Shown here: piece by piece, positions 9,306 to 18,274 of the stretch
Layout of the letters: each line of letters starts with the position of its first letter
How positions within the stretch are numbered: the first letter of the stretch is position 1
From: Clostridium_B lapidicellarium
GTDB taxonomy: Bacteria > Bacillota > Clostridia > Clostridiales > Clostridiaceae
Direction: 5' to 3'
Length of the DNA: 64,000 bases
Assembly: GCF_041224415.1 (NCBI RefSeq)
Contig: NZ_JBGFFE010000001.1
Location: 323,295 to 387,294, forward strand
Translations under genes and position numbers: made by a program
The notes under the pieces: generated by a model
The model's input: the letters and a program-made list of their open reading frames with translations, nothing else
The model's database searches: none
Told to the model about the DNA's origin: nothing

Positions 9306-9972
9306 AGATGATTTGAGCATAGCGGAACTCCAAAGGGATTACCTGGAACTGGAAGGATTTGAAGTTACAATATGTACAGATGGCATGGAAGGCTTAAATA
9401 CACTCAAAAAATTCGAATTTGATCTTTTAATTCTGGACATAATGCTTCCCAAAATAGACGGATACAGTATTCTGCGCAGCATACAGGATAAAAAAGACAT
9501 TCCCGTACTTTTGGTTTCCGCCAAAAAAGAGGAAATAGACAAGATAAAGGGTCTCACTTTAGGTGCGGATGACTATATCACAAAACCTTTCAGCCCAAGC
9601 GAACTGGTTGCAAGAGTAAAATCCCACATTAAAAACTATGAGCGGATAAAAAATAAATTCACTTTAAAGTTTTCCAAATTAAACATAAGAGGGCTCGAAA
9701 TATTAAAGGACTCCAGGCAGGTATTCGTAAATGGAACTGAAGTTTTCCTGGCCCAAAAGGAATTTGATCTCCTTCTTTACATGGCCCAAAACCCCAACAT
9801 AGTCTTCAGCCGTGAAGAATTATTCGAAAACATATGGGGACTTGACTCAATGGGAGACAATGCCACAGTCACAGTACATATAAGAAGAATAAGGGAAAAA
9901 ATAGAGTTTGACCCATCACATCCGCAATATATAGAAACAGTTTGGGGCGCAGGATATAGACTTAGAAGCTGA
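9283..9972 (+). CDS. OmpR/PhoB-family response regulator
   Basis: A 229-residue regulator with a receiver domain (acidic pair IIEDD, phospho-acceptor D52 in LILDIMLPK, conserved Lys in DYITKPFS) and a C-terminal winged-helix DNA-binding domain (VTVHIRRIREKIE, ETVWGAGYRLRS). ATG 9283, with GAGAGGT ahead, lies inside the end of the kinase gene (23-base overlap), so the pair is translationally coupled. It is the cognate partner of the preceding kinase and probably controls the ABC genes upstream. Confidence 0.93.
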   Translation: MKKILIIEDDLSIAELQRDYLELEGFEVTICTDGMEGLNTLKKFEFDLLILDIMLPKIDGYSILRSIQDKKDIPVLLVSAKKEEIDKIKGLTLGADDYITKPFSPSELVARVKSHIKNYERIKNKFTLKFSKLNIRGLEILKDSRQVFVNGTEVFLAQKEFDLLLYMAQNPNIVFSREELFENIWGLDSMGDNATVTVHIRRIREKIEFDPSHPQYIETVWGAGYRLRS

Positions 9973-10287
9973 ACATGCGATTGCCAATTGACAATGTACA
10001 ATTGATGAAAGTTTGCAGCTGTAAATCCTAATTTCACACAAATCCAGGTTCATTTCCGATTTCCGAATCATCAGCTGAAACTCCGCTCAAAATAAACCTT
10101 GCCACCAGTTCATTTCTACAAACTGGCACCGATTCTGCCCACTGTATTTGTTCACGATTTGTTCATGACCCCCGGGGGTTGCCTGTCCACTCCAATTTAC
10201 ATCTTTATATTCGAAAGGCTTGAGGCTGTTATATTATACTTTATTTAGGGTACACTATAATCAAGTTTAGAAAGAGGAGGTGGTGTT
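9973..10287. other. intergenic region with repeat core, upstream of yyaL-type gene
   Basis: No gene is visible. The stretch holds a small inverted repeat CAATTG-N8-CAATTG near 9992-10011, the isolated dispersed-repeat core at 10151-10190, and A/T-rich promoter-like sequence (TATAAT near 10254) before the strong AGAGGAGG site ahead of ATG 10288. Confidence 0.5.
10151..10190 (+). repeat. dispersed repeat copy E (core only)
   Basis: This is the 3' core shared with four other places in the window: a TTCACGATTTGTTCATG lead-in, the palindrome ACCCCCGGGGGT at 10168-10179, then TTGCCTGTCCAC. The longer upstream body found at the other copies is not recognisable here. It has the same orientation as all other copies. 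Confidence 0.85.
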
Positions 10288-12338
10288 ATGAATAATTCAA
10301 CAAATATACCCAATAGATTAATTAATGAGAAAAGTCCTTATCTATTACAACACGCCTATAATCCTGTGGACTGGTTTCCCTGGGGAGATGAAGCATTTAA
10401 CAAGGCTAAGTTAGAAGATAAGCCTGTCTTTTTATCTATTGGGTATAGCTGAATTGGTTCATGAAAAACACGTGTCACTGGTGCCACGTTATGGCTCATG
10501 AAAGCTTCGAAGATTCAGATGTGGCCAAAATACTAAACGATAATTTTGTCTCCATAAAAGTGGATAGAGAAGAAAGGCCCGATATAGACAGTGTATATAT
10601 GAAAGTCTGTCAAGCATTTACAGGAAGTGGCGGGTGGCCTCTTACAGTAATAATGGCTCCGGATCAGAAACCTTTTTTTGCCGGAACTTATTTTCCAAAT
10701 GAGGATATAGATGAATCTCTGGGCTTGAAAAGCATACTCGAATACCTTTCCTCAGCCTGGAAAGACAATAGAAATCAGCTGTCGGAGATAAGCGGCTCCA
10801 TAATAAATTCAATAGCAAAATCAAATAAGAATCCCATAAGAGGTATTTCAAAGGACATATCACAAGAGGCTTTTTCTGAATTAAAGCACAGTTTCGACAG
10901 CCTGTACGGAGGATTTGGCAGTTCTCCAAAATTTCCTATTCCCCATAATCTTTTTTTCCTCATGAGGTATTTTTACATAACTAAAGACAGCTCCTCCCTT
11001 GAAATGGTGGAAAAAACATTGGACTGCATGCAAAGAGGCGGAATATACGATCATGTAGGATATGGATTCAGCCGCTATTCCACGGACAGAAAATGGATTG
11101 TTCCGCATTTTGAAAAGATGCTCTATGACAATGCACTGCTGGCCATGGCCTATACAGAAGCTTTCCAGATAACATCAAACAAAAGGTATTCGGAAACAGC
11201 AGAGGATATACTCACCTATGTTTTAAGGGACATGACTTCAAATAAAGGTGTTTTTTATTCTGCAGAAGATGCGGACTCCGAAGGTGAGGAAGGCAAATTC
11301 TATACATGGTCTCCGGAGGAAATAAAAAAGATATTGGGAGACAAAGACGGCAATAAATTCTGTTACTATTTCAACATAACACCTTCCGGCAATTTTAAAG
11401 GCAAAAGCATACCCAATCTAGTAGGTTCTTCCATTCCAAATGGAGACTTGAACTCCATGAAAAACTGCAGAAAAAAATTATTCGAAGTAAGAAAAAATAG
11501 GGTCCATCCATTTAAAGACGACAAAATTTTGACTTCCTGGAACGGACTTATGATTGCAGCCCTGTCTATAGCCGGAAGAGTTTTGAACAATAAAAAATAT
11601 ACCGCAGCTGCAAAAAAAGCAGTGGATTTCATTTTTAAGGAACTAACTGGAGAAGACGGGCGTCTGCTGGCAAGCTACTGCAGGGGGAAACCCTCCCCTG
11701 CCGGTTACCTGGACGACTATGCCTTCCTAATCTGGGGACTTATAGAACTGTATGAATCGACTTACAATCCAGAATACCTTGAAAAAGCTCTCGGGTTAAA
11801 TGAAGATCTCATAAGATTTTTCTGGGATGAAAAAGACGGAGGTTTCTTCCTCTACAGCAGCGACAGCGAACAGCTGATCACCAGGCCGAAAGAAATATAT
11901 GACGGTGCAATTCCCTCCGGGAATTCTGCAGCCCTGCTGAATATGATTAGATTGTCACATTTAACTCCGGTATATGACTTCAAGGATAAAATTGAAAAAC
12001 TACTTAAAAACTTTGCCGGTGAGATAAACAGTTTCCCCTCGTCATATTCCTTTTTACTGTGCGGACTATTGTTTTACAAATATCCAACCAGGCAAATTAT
12101 TCTATCGGTCGGCAGCAATACTGAAGACACGAAAAGAGCAGTGGCCCTGATAAACAAAAAATATAATCCATTTTCCATTTCAATTTTGTATTCCCATCTA
12201 AATGAGAATTTGGAAAATATATTTCCTTACATCAAGAATTACATGGCCATAAGGGGGAAAACCACCGTATACATCTGTGAAAATTTCACCTGCCGCAAAC
12301 CCATTACAGACATGAATTTGTTGAAAGACATACTATAG
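10288..12338 (+). pseudogene. YyaL/DUF255 thioredoxin-domain protein, split by a 20-nt insertion
   Basis: ATG 10288 (AGAGGAGG upstream) opens the expected N-terminus (SPYLLQHAYNPVDWFPWG, then KPVFLSIGYS) but stops at TGA 10450-10452. Family members continue IGYS-TCHWCHVMAHESF. That continuation is present in another frame from ATG 10461 to 12338 (625 residues). Removing bases 10450-10469 restores one frame exactly before the CHWC motif. The rest is full length: thioredoxin-like domain, then an (alpha/alpha)6-barrel-like region with VPHFEKMLYDNAL and EDADSEGEEGKFY. The family is linked to thioredoxin-like redox and glycoside-hydrolase-like folds; function unknown. Re-initiation at ATG 10461, 8 bases after the stop, could still make a truncated product keeping CHWC. 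Confidence 0.85.
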
Positions 12339-12349
12339 ATTCCAGAATC

Positions 12350-12389
12350 AAGGTGGTCCCTGTGGAAATATTTCCACAGGGACCACCTT
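12350..12389. terminator. bidirectional terminator, 40-bp perfect palindrome
   Basis: Arms 12350-12369 and 12370-12389 are exact reverse complements, giving a 20-bp stem apart from the turn. It lies between the convergent yyaL-type and DUF3867 genes. Short T-rich sequence follows on each side, so it can end transcription from both directions. Confidence 0.85.
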
Positions 12390-12397
12390 CTCTGAAA

Positions 12398-12970
12398 TCA
12401 ATATTGAAAAGTTTTTGTATTTTCACATAGAGATACTTGAAGCTTTTTATTTTTCACCACTTTTTTATAAGAACATAAGAATTCATTCAATTCAGGATCT
12501 TTAAGATCTATTTTCCCGCCGCTCTTCAAGAGAAGTTTTTCATCACTTATAAATACATCCAAATCATTTAGGGAACTTTTTACATGATAGGTAACCATTA
12601 CCATGCTTCCCATTTTGCTTTTATATTTATCCTGAAAACTCATCTTCTTCCTCAGGTCTTCATAATTATTACTGTCTTCCATGGAAGGCACATCAATGCC
12701 CATGCTTTTCATCTGCCTTGCCACATCTTCCATGTCAAATCCATATCTTTTCATAAGTTCCTTCTGGATATTAAATAATTTTTCCTGAGATATGTTGTTT
12801 TTCTCCATATATTCTTGAATATTTTTATAAAAATCACTCATAGAAAGTCTTCCCTGAGACATATCATAAGAAAGCCCATACACATAGTCTTCAAATTTCT
12901 GAACATCTTTTTCCCGGGCTTTATTTTTAATATCATTAAAATTTACAATTCTGCTTTCTTTATCATCCAT
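12398..12970 (-). CDS. DUF3867-like clostridial protein of unknown function
   Basis: A 190-residue soluble, charged, mostly helical protein with no signal peptide or membrane segment. It contains IVNFNDIKNKAREKDVQKFE at the N-terminus and a GFDMEDVARQMKSMGIDVP block in the middle. I believe it belongs to the clostridial DUF3867 family, based on length and sequence character only. It is monocistronic, ending at the palindromic terminator shared with the yyaL-type gene. Confidence 0.65.
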   Translation of the reverse strand: MDDKESRIVNFNDIKNKAREKDVQKFEDYVYGLSYDMSQGRLSMSDFYKNIQEYMEKNNISQEKLFNIQKELMKRYGFDMEDVARQMKSMGIDVPSMEDSNNYEDLRKKMSFQDKYKSKMGSMVMVTYHVKSSLNDLDVFISDEKLLLKSGGKIDLKDPELNEFLCSYKKVVKNKKLQVSLCENTKTFQY

Positions 12971-13139
12971 AAAAATCCTCTCTCTTTCATATAAGATATT
13001 TTATCACATAAACCAACAGGCTAATACCCCTTTATATATTAATTTTATCAAAATTTGCAATACAATACTACTAAACTATTTATTTTCTAAAAAAACAATA
13101 TTATAATTAATACAGTAGACTGACAAATGGAGTGATTTT

Positions 13140-14375
13140 ATGGAAATTTTCATTATATTACTTATAATAGCAAATATAATTTTAACATTTACACTGCTTG
13201 TTAAGAGGAACAATAATATCAATTCAAAAGATATATCAAATTTGTTTACAAATATGGGCTCTGCAATAAAAGATGAATTTTCGAGAAACAGACAGGAAAA
13301 CAGCTCTTTAAAAACCGAGAGCAATATGGAGCTTTCGAACAATCTTAAAAATATTTCCGATATACAGAAAAACCAGCTCGACAGTTTTTCAAAGCAGCTT
13401 TTATCACTTACAAATTCAAATGAAAAAAGTCTTAACAAAATGAGAGAAACAATAGAAACACGAATTCTAGGACTGCAAAACGAGAACAGTAAAAAACTGG
13501 ATGAAATGAGAAGCTTGGTGGATGAAAAACTCAACAAATCTCTTGACAAGAAACTCAGCACCTCATTTTCATCCATAAGTCAAAGGCTGGAAATACTCTA
13601 CAAGAGGCTGGGTGAAATAGGGAGCCTCGCAAACGGTGTCGATGATTTAAAAAGAGCCCTTACAAATATAAAGGTAAGAGGTATATTCGGAGAAATTCAA
13701 CTTAATTCCATATTGGATGATATTTTGACAAAAGAACAATATAAAACAAATGTTGCAACAAAAAAAGGCAGCAGTGAAAGAGTGGAGTTTGCCATTAAAA
13801 TTCCATCTAAAGATGAGAAAAGAGAGTTTATATACCTGCCTATCGATTCAAAATTTCCCCAGGAGGATTATCAAAAATTACTGGACGCGGAAGAAAAAGG
13901 GGACAAATCTCTATTTGAGCAATCGAAAAAAGCCCTTATTACCAGAATAAAATCCGAAGCCCAGGATGTCAATAAAAAGTATTTAGATCCTCCAAACACC
14001 ACGGATTTCGGAATAATATTTCTGCCCACAGAGAGCCTCTATTCAGAAGTAGTAAAAGAAGCCGGCCTCATGGAAAAACTGCAGAGGGACTACAAGATCG
14101 TAATAACGGGTCCTTCCACAATTTCAGCCTTCTTAAACAGTCTTCAAATGGGATTTAGGACTCTTGCAATCGAAAAACGTTCCAGTGAAGTCTGGGAACT
14201 TTTAGGTGCTGTTAAAACTCAATTTTCCAAATTTGGCGGTATTCTTGAAAAAGCCCAGAAAAAACTTCAGGAAGCCAGCAATACTATAGAAACAGCTTCA
14301 AGAAAATCCAGAACTATAGAGAGAAAATTAAAATCTGTTGAGGAACTGCCTTCAGATAAAAGCAAATCCATTTAA
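13140..14375 (+). CDS. rmuC: DNA recombination protein RmuC
   Basis: A 411-residue protein: N-terminal membrane anchor (residues 1-21), a long coiled coil (about 35-155) and the RmuC nuclease-like domain with GIFGEIQLNSILDDIL, YLPIDSKFPQEDY, IIFLPTESLYSEVV and ITGPSTISAFLNSLQMGFR. These are the family signature blocks. RmuC restrains inversions and other rearrangements at repeats and has a restriction-endonuclease-like fold. The coiled coil is shorter than in enterobacterial RmuC, as usual in Firmicutes. It is followed by the c-di-GMP and kinase genes on the same strand, 25 bases on. Confidence 0.93.
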   Translation: MEIFIILLIIANIILTFTLLVKRNNNINSKDISNLFTNMGSAIKDEFSRNRQENSSLKTESNMELSNNLKNISDIQKNQLDSFSKQLLSLTNSNEKSLNKMRETIETRILGLQNENSKKLDEMRSLVDEKLNKSLDKKLSTSFSSISQRLEILYKRLGEIGSLANGVDDLKRALTNIKVRGIFGEIQLNSILDDILTKEQYKTNVATKKGSSERVEFAIKIPSKDEKREFIYLPIDSKFPQEDYQKLLDAEEKGDKSLFEQSKKALITRIKSEAQDVNKKYLDPPNTTDFGIIFLPTESLYSEVVKEAGLMEKLQRDYKIVITGPSTISAFLNSLQMGFRTLAIEKRSSEVWELLGAVKTQFSKFGGILEKAQKKLQEASNTIETASRKSRTIERKLKSVEELPSDKSKSI

Positions 14376-14400
14376 ATTCAAGCTGAAAGAAGGTTTAAGC

Positions 14401-16080
14401 ATGCATGGTCATAATAAAGGAAACGAACAAATTTATTTAAGGGCTCTGAAAGGGGCAGATATAGTGCTCTGGGAATGGAATATAGAAAATAACACACTGT
14501 TTTTTTCCAATAATTTTAATCGTATAATTGAAAATATCGCGGGTGATTTCGAGGATCCCTTTGATTTTATTCAGAAAACTGCCGTCAATGCCGATATGGT
14601 AAGTGCAAAAAATGATCTCATATTTTTCCTCAACGGAAATGCTTCACTGTATAAAAGTGAGTTCAGAATTTCAACCAATACTGCAAAAGTAAAATACATA
14701 TTCATAAGGGGAAAAGCTTTTAGAAACCAGCAGGGAAACATCAGCTCAATATCTGGAGCTATAAAAGACGTTACGGAAAAAAAGGCAATGGAAAAACACA
14801 TAAATCACCTGGCATATTATGATTCCCTAACAGATCTCCCAAACAGACTCTTATTTGTAAACGACCTCAAAACAGCCCTGAACAATTCCTCAAAAGGTGC
14901 ATTGATGTTCATAGACATAGATAATTTCAAACTGGTAAATGACACTCTCGGTCATGATTACGGCGATCTGCTGTTGATAATTTTTTCACAGCTGATTGTC
15001 GCCTGTATAAAAGGTTTTGGAAAAATGTACCGTATAAGCGGAGACGAATTCATGATATTGGTTAAGAAATTCAATTCACCTGATGAACTGCTCAAGTTAT
15101 GTGAGAAGATATTCTGCTATTTAAAAAATCCATTTGAAGTCAAGAACAATGAAATACATGTAACAATAAGCATGGGAATCACCCTATTTCCAAAAGACAG
15201 CAGGGATATAAGCGAATTATACAAATATGCCGACCTAGCATTATACCGGGCAAAGGTTAAGGGGAAAAATACATTCACTTTTTTCCAGCGCAGTATATTC
15301 AATTCCTACCGCAGAAAAAATGATATCAAAGAGGAATTGAAAACTGCGATAAAAAATAGAGAATTTTATATACAATACCAGCCCCAGGTAAATACTGCAA
15401 AAAATCAGATAACAGGATTTGAAGCTCTGCTCAGATGGCAGAATTCGCGGCTCGGATTCGTACCCGCCTCTGAATTTATTCCCATAGCTGAAATGACAGG
15501 AAATATTGTAGAAATTGGAGAATGGGTCCTGGAATCAGTGTGCAAGACAATCTGTGAAATGGGCTCAAAAAACTACATATTAAAAAAGATCTCGGTAAAC
15601 GTTTCCCCAATCCAGTTAAAGAAAGATGATTTTGCAGACAAATTCATAACTACATATGAAAAATACAATATTCCCCCTTCCCTGCTGGAAATTGAAATAA
15701 CGGAGGGCACTTTAATAGATCTATTCAATTATAAAATTGAAACCATAAACAAACTTCTGAAAACAGGAGTCAAAATCTCCATAGATGATTTTGGGAAAGG
15801 TTATTCTTCATTAAATTACCTGACCACACTGCCAATAAATACAATAAAAATAGATAAGTCATTTATTGACAATATATATGATAAAAAAAATAAATCCATA
15901 ATAAAATGCATGATTGATCTATCGAAATCATTGAATTATGAAATAATCGCCGAAGGTGTTGAAACCAAGAAACAGCTGAACTTGCTTTCAGAAATTGGAT
16001 GCAATATAATTCAGGGATACTATTTCAGCAGACCACTTTCCCCGGATAAAGCGGAAAAATTTTTAATTGAAAAAATATAA
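14401..16080 (+). CDS. PAS-GGDEF-EAL protein (c-di-GMP turnover)
   Basis: A 559-residue cytoplasmic protein with a PAS-like sensor (about 10-130), GGDEF domain (about 145-300) and EAL domain (about 310-559). The GGDEF signature reads SGDEF (near 211), which can still be active. The EAL side keeps its catalytic set: GFEALLRW, SVNVSPIQL, EIEITEG, IDDFGKGYSS, IKIDKSF, AEGVE and QGYYFSRP, so phosphodiesterase activity is expected. ATG 14401 is preceded by AGAAGG; the frame is open further upstream but without another site. It lies 26 bases before a soluble hybrid kinase, suggesting a shared signalling role. Confidence 0.92.
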   Translation: MHGHNKGNEQIYLRALKGADIVLWEWNIENNTLFFSNNFNRIIENIAGDFEDPFDFIQKTAVNADMVSAKNDLIFFLNGNASLYKSEFRISTNTAKVKYIFIRGKAFRNQQGNISSISGAIKDVTEKKAMEKHINHLAYYDSLTDLPNRLLFVNDLKTALNNSSKGALMFIDIDNFKLVNDTLGHDYGDLLLIIFSQLIVACIKGFGKMYRISGDEFMILVKKFNSPDELLKLCEKIFCYLKNPFEVKNNEIHVTISMGITLFPKDSRDISELYKYADLALYRAKVKGKNTFTFFQRSIFNSYRRKNDIKEELKTAIKNREFYIQYQPQVNTAKNQITGFEALLRWQNSRLGFVPASEFIPIAEMTGNIVEIGEWVLESVCKTICEMGSKNYILKKISVNVSPIQLKKDDFADKFITTYEKYNIPPSLLEIEITEGTLIDLFNYKIETINKLLKTGVKISIDDFGKGYSSLNYLTTLPINTIKIDKSFIDNIYDKKNKSIIKCMIDLSKSLNYEIIAEGVETKKQLNLLSEIGCNIIQGYYFSRPLSPDKAEKFLIEKI

Positions 16081-16106
16081 TATAATTTTGGGAGGAATTT
16101 AAACTT

Positions 16107-17360
16107 ATGGATAAAACAAATAACAGAAAAAGCCAGAACAGATTTATAATAAACAAAGATAAATACGAAGAGTTATCTTCCCTATATAAAGAACTGTTAA
16201 CCGTAAAGGAAAAATTGAAAACCAACTGCCGCGAACTTCATAAGGCCAGACAGGAGGTAAAAAATGCAAAAATGGAAACGGAAAATGCAAATAAAGCCAA
16301 AAGTCAATTTTTGGCCAACCTAAGTCATGAAATCAAAACTCCACTAAACGGCATCATAGGAGCTACAGAACTGCTTGAATTGATGAACATCGGAAAAGAC
16401 GAAAGGACTTATATTGAAATAATAGAAAATTCTTCAAAGCACCTTTTGGATATAGTAAACAACATTTTAGATATATCCAAAATAGAAGCGGGCAATATCG
16501 ACCTTTCCATAAAAGTATTCAATTTCAAAAATATGATAGACTTTTTCGTCCGGGAGGTTTCACTTGCCTGCGAGAAAAAAAATATAGGTTTTACCTACTG
16601 TATCGATTCTCTCATACCTTATAAAATAGCCGGAGATGAATTGAAATTAAGACAGGTGTTGATAAATCTGTTCAACAACTCACTCAAATTTACACAAAGC
16701 GGAAAAATATCCTTTAAAGTCAAACTATTATCCCAGGTAAGCGAAAAAATAGTCTTGAAATTTACCATAAAAGATACGGGCATCGGAATTAAAAACGAAT
16801 CCTACAGCAAAAATTCCCCATGCAAGGGACTTGGACTTTCCATATCAAAAGAACTGATAAAGATTATGAACGGTGATATATGGTTCAAAAGCGTGGAGAA
16901 CCAGGGAAGCACATTTCATTTTACCTCAGAGTTTTTCCTTGATTTCAGTGAAAAATCCAGCAACTTTCCACCCAATCCGGGAAAAAATAAAAACAAGACT
17001 ATTCTCCTGGTAGAAGACAATGATATAAATATGAAAATAGCCTGCAATATGATAAAAAATCTAAATTACAGCTACAAATGCGCCTACACGGGAAAACAGG
17101 CATTGAAACTTTTAAAAGACATTCATGTGGATTTAATATTCATGGATGTACAGATGCCCGAATTAAACGGGCTTGAAACTTCAAAGATAATAAGGAAAAA
17201 TGAAACCTACAGCCAGGAACATATACCTATAGTGGCAATGACTTCCTGCGGAATGTCGGGAGACAGGGAAATATACGACGAAAATGGCATGGATGACTAT
17301 ATTTCAAAACCACTTTCCCCCGGGAAGCTGAAAGGTGTCTTGAAAAAATTTTTAAAATAA
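16107..17360 (+). CDS. soluble hybrid histidine kinase with C-terminal receiver
   Basis: A 417-residue protein with no membrane segment. Residues about 20-65 form a coiled coil, then HisKA with FLANLSHEIKTPLNGIIG (H74), HATPase_c with LFNNSLKF, DTGIGI and GLGLSISKEL, and a C-terminal receiver with LLVEDNDINM, phospho-acceptor in LIFMDVQMPE (about D346) and conserved Lys in YISKPLSP. There is no sensor domain of its own, so the partner PAS-GGDEF-EAL protein encoded 26 bases upstream may provide the input. There is no HPt domain or output regulator nearby. Confidence 0.92.
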   Translation: MDKTNNRKSQNRFIINKDKYEELSSLYKELLTVKEKLKTNCRELHKARQEVKNAKMETENANKAKSQFLANLSHEIKTPLNGIIGATELLELMNIGKDERTYIEIIENSSKHLLDIVNNILDISKIEAGNIDLSIKVFNFKNMIDFFVREVSLACEKKNIGFTYCIDSLIPYKIAGDELKLRQVLINLFNNSLKFTQSGKISFKVKLLSQVSEKIVLKFTIKDTGIGIKNESYSKNSPCKGLGLSISKELIKIMNGDIWFKSVENQGSTFHFTSEFFLDFSEKSSNFPPNPGKNKNKTILLVEDNDINMKIACNMIKNLNYSYKCAYTGKQALKLLKDIHVDLIFMDVQMPELNGLETSKIIRKNETYSQEHIPIVAMTSCGMSGDREIYDENGMDDYISKPLSPGKLKGVLKKFLK

Positions 17361-17364
17361 AAAC

Positions 17365-17400
17365 CAAAATTCAAAGCTCAGATCAGGACTTTGAATTTTG
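17365..17400. terminator. bidirectional terminator between hybrid kinase and DUF434 genes
   Basis: Perfect 12-bp arms CAAAATTCAAAG (17365-17376) and CTTTGAATTTTG (17389-17400) enclose a 12-base loop, with T-rich sequence on the + side. The stem overlaps the stop codon region of the convergent DUF434 gene. Confidence 0.8.
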
Positions 17401-18129
17401 ATTGTTTTCACCGCCCAAATTCACTATACGTGCACAAGGTACACAGTCATCTATAGTAGTCCTTGCAAGATTGCACCAGCTGAAACACTCGTCAAGTATT
17501 ATGGAATCGCTTGTCACCACTCTATCCTTCTCATATAGAAAAGAATCCACATCATCCATAAGATTTACTTCCACACAGGCATGCCAATTTACAGAATATT
17601 CCAGTATAAATTTTTTCAGCCTGCCTGAATTTGACACACCCCGGTCAAGAAGAAAGTTTACCCTGCGAATCTGCATGTCATCAATCTTCCTCCCCACAGC
17701 ATCCAATGCATAATCGGTTTTGTCAATAATACGATAAGTTCCTCTAAGTCCTGCCAGATCCCTGTAGGTTCCATCATTACACAATATTACGGGGGCACCT
17801 GAAAATGCCGTCTCCAATGTAATAATAAGATTAAATCCATCTATATACAGGCATTTGTCCTTCAAAGAATCAATGCAGACACATTTTGACTTCCTCAACT
17901 TCACCTCTTCAGAAGAAGCAGTTGACCGTTTTAAAGCATTTCGCTGCCGGACAGAAAATTGATAATGATTCCCAACCATCTTCAGAACGGGAGATACCTT
18001 GTAACCCCTGTCAATAAGCCATTCTATTTCCTGTTGAGCTTTTTGAAGCTTTGAAATGGATTCTTCTGAAAACCACCGTCTGTCCTCGGGATCGACTCCC
18101 CTGCTGACCTTTTTCAATTTACCGCACAT
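17383..18129 (-). CDS. DUF434 domain protein of unknown function
   Basis: A 248-residue protein with an N-terminal DUF434-type helical segment (GVDPEDRRWF, SISKLQKAQQEIEWLIDRGY, FSVRQRNALKRS) followed by a DUF5616-like domain: YIDGFNLIITLETAFSGAPV, RGTYR and VNFLLDRGVSNSGRLK. The second half looks like a small PIN-like or nucleotide-handling fold with conserved acidic residues (IDGFN, DRGVSNSG), but no activity is known to me. It is monocistronic, with terminators on both sides. Confidence 0.8.
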   Translation of the reverse strand: MCGKLKKVSRGVDPEDRRWFSEESISKLQKAQQEIEWLIDRGYKVSPVLKMVGNHYQFSVRQRNALKRSTASSEEVKLRKSKCVCIDSLKDKCLYIDGFNLIITLETAFSGAPVILCNDGTYRDLAGLRGTYRIIDKTDYALDAVGRKIDDMQIRRVNFLLDRGVSNSGRLKKFILEYSVNWHACVEVNLMDDVDSFLYEKDRVVTSDSIILDECFSWCNLARTTIDDCVPCARIVNLGGENNQNSKS

Positions 18130-18223
18130 AATTATTCCACACTACTTTCAATAATTAAAATATACATTCTCTTTTATTATAACCCATGACAATCAAAAGT
18201 TCAGACATTTAGATTCAAATTAC

Positions 18224-18260
18224 AAAATACCCGGAGAATACGAATATTCCCGGGTATTTT
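18224..18260. terminator. terminator downstream of pdxA-like gene
   Basis: Arms AAAATACCCGG (18224-18234) and CCGGGTATTTT (18250-18260) form an 11-bp stem with an A/T-rich loop that can extend the pairing. T-runs lie on both strands. It ends the leftward acid-sugar operon. Confidence 0.85.
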
Positions 18261-18274
18261 TACATTGGTACAAT

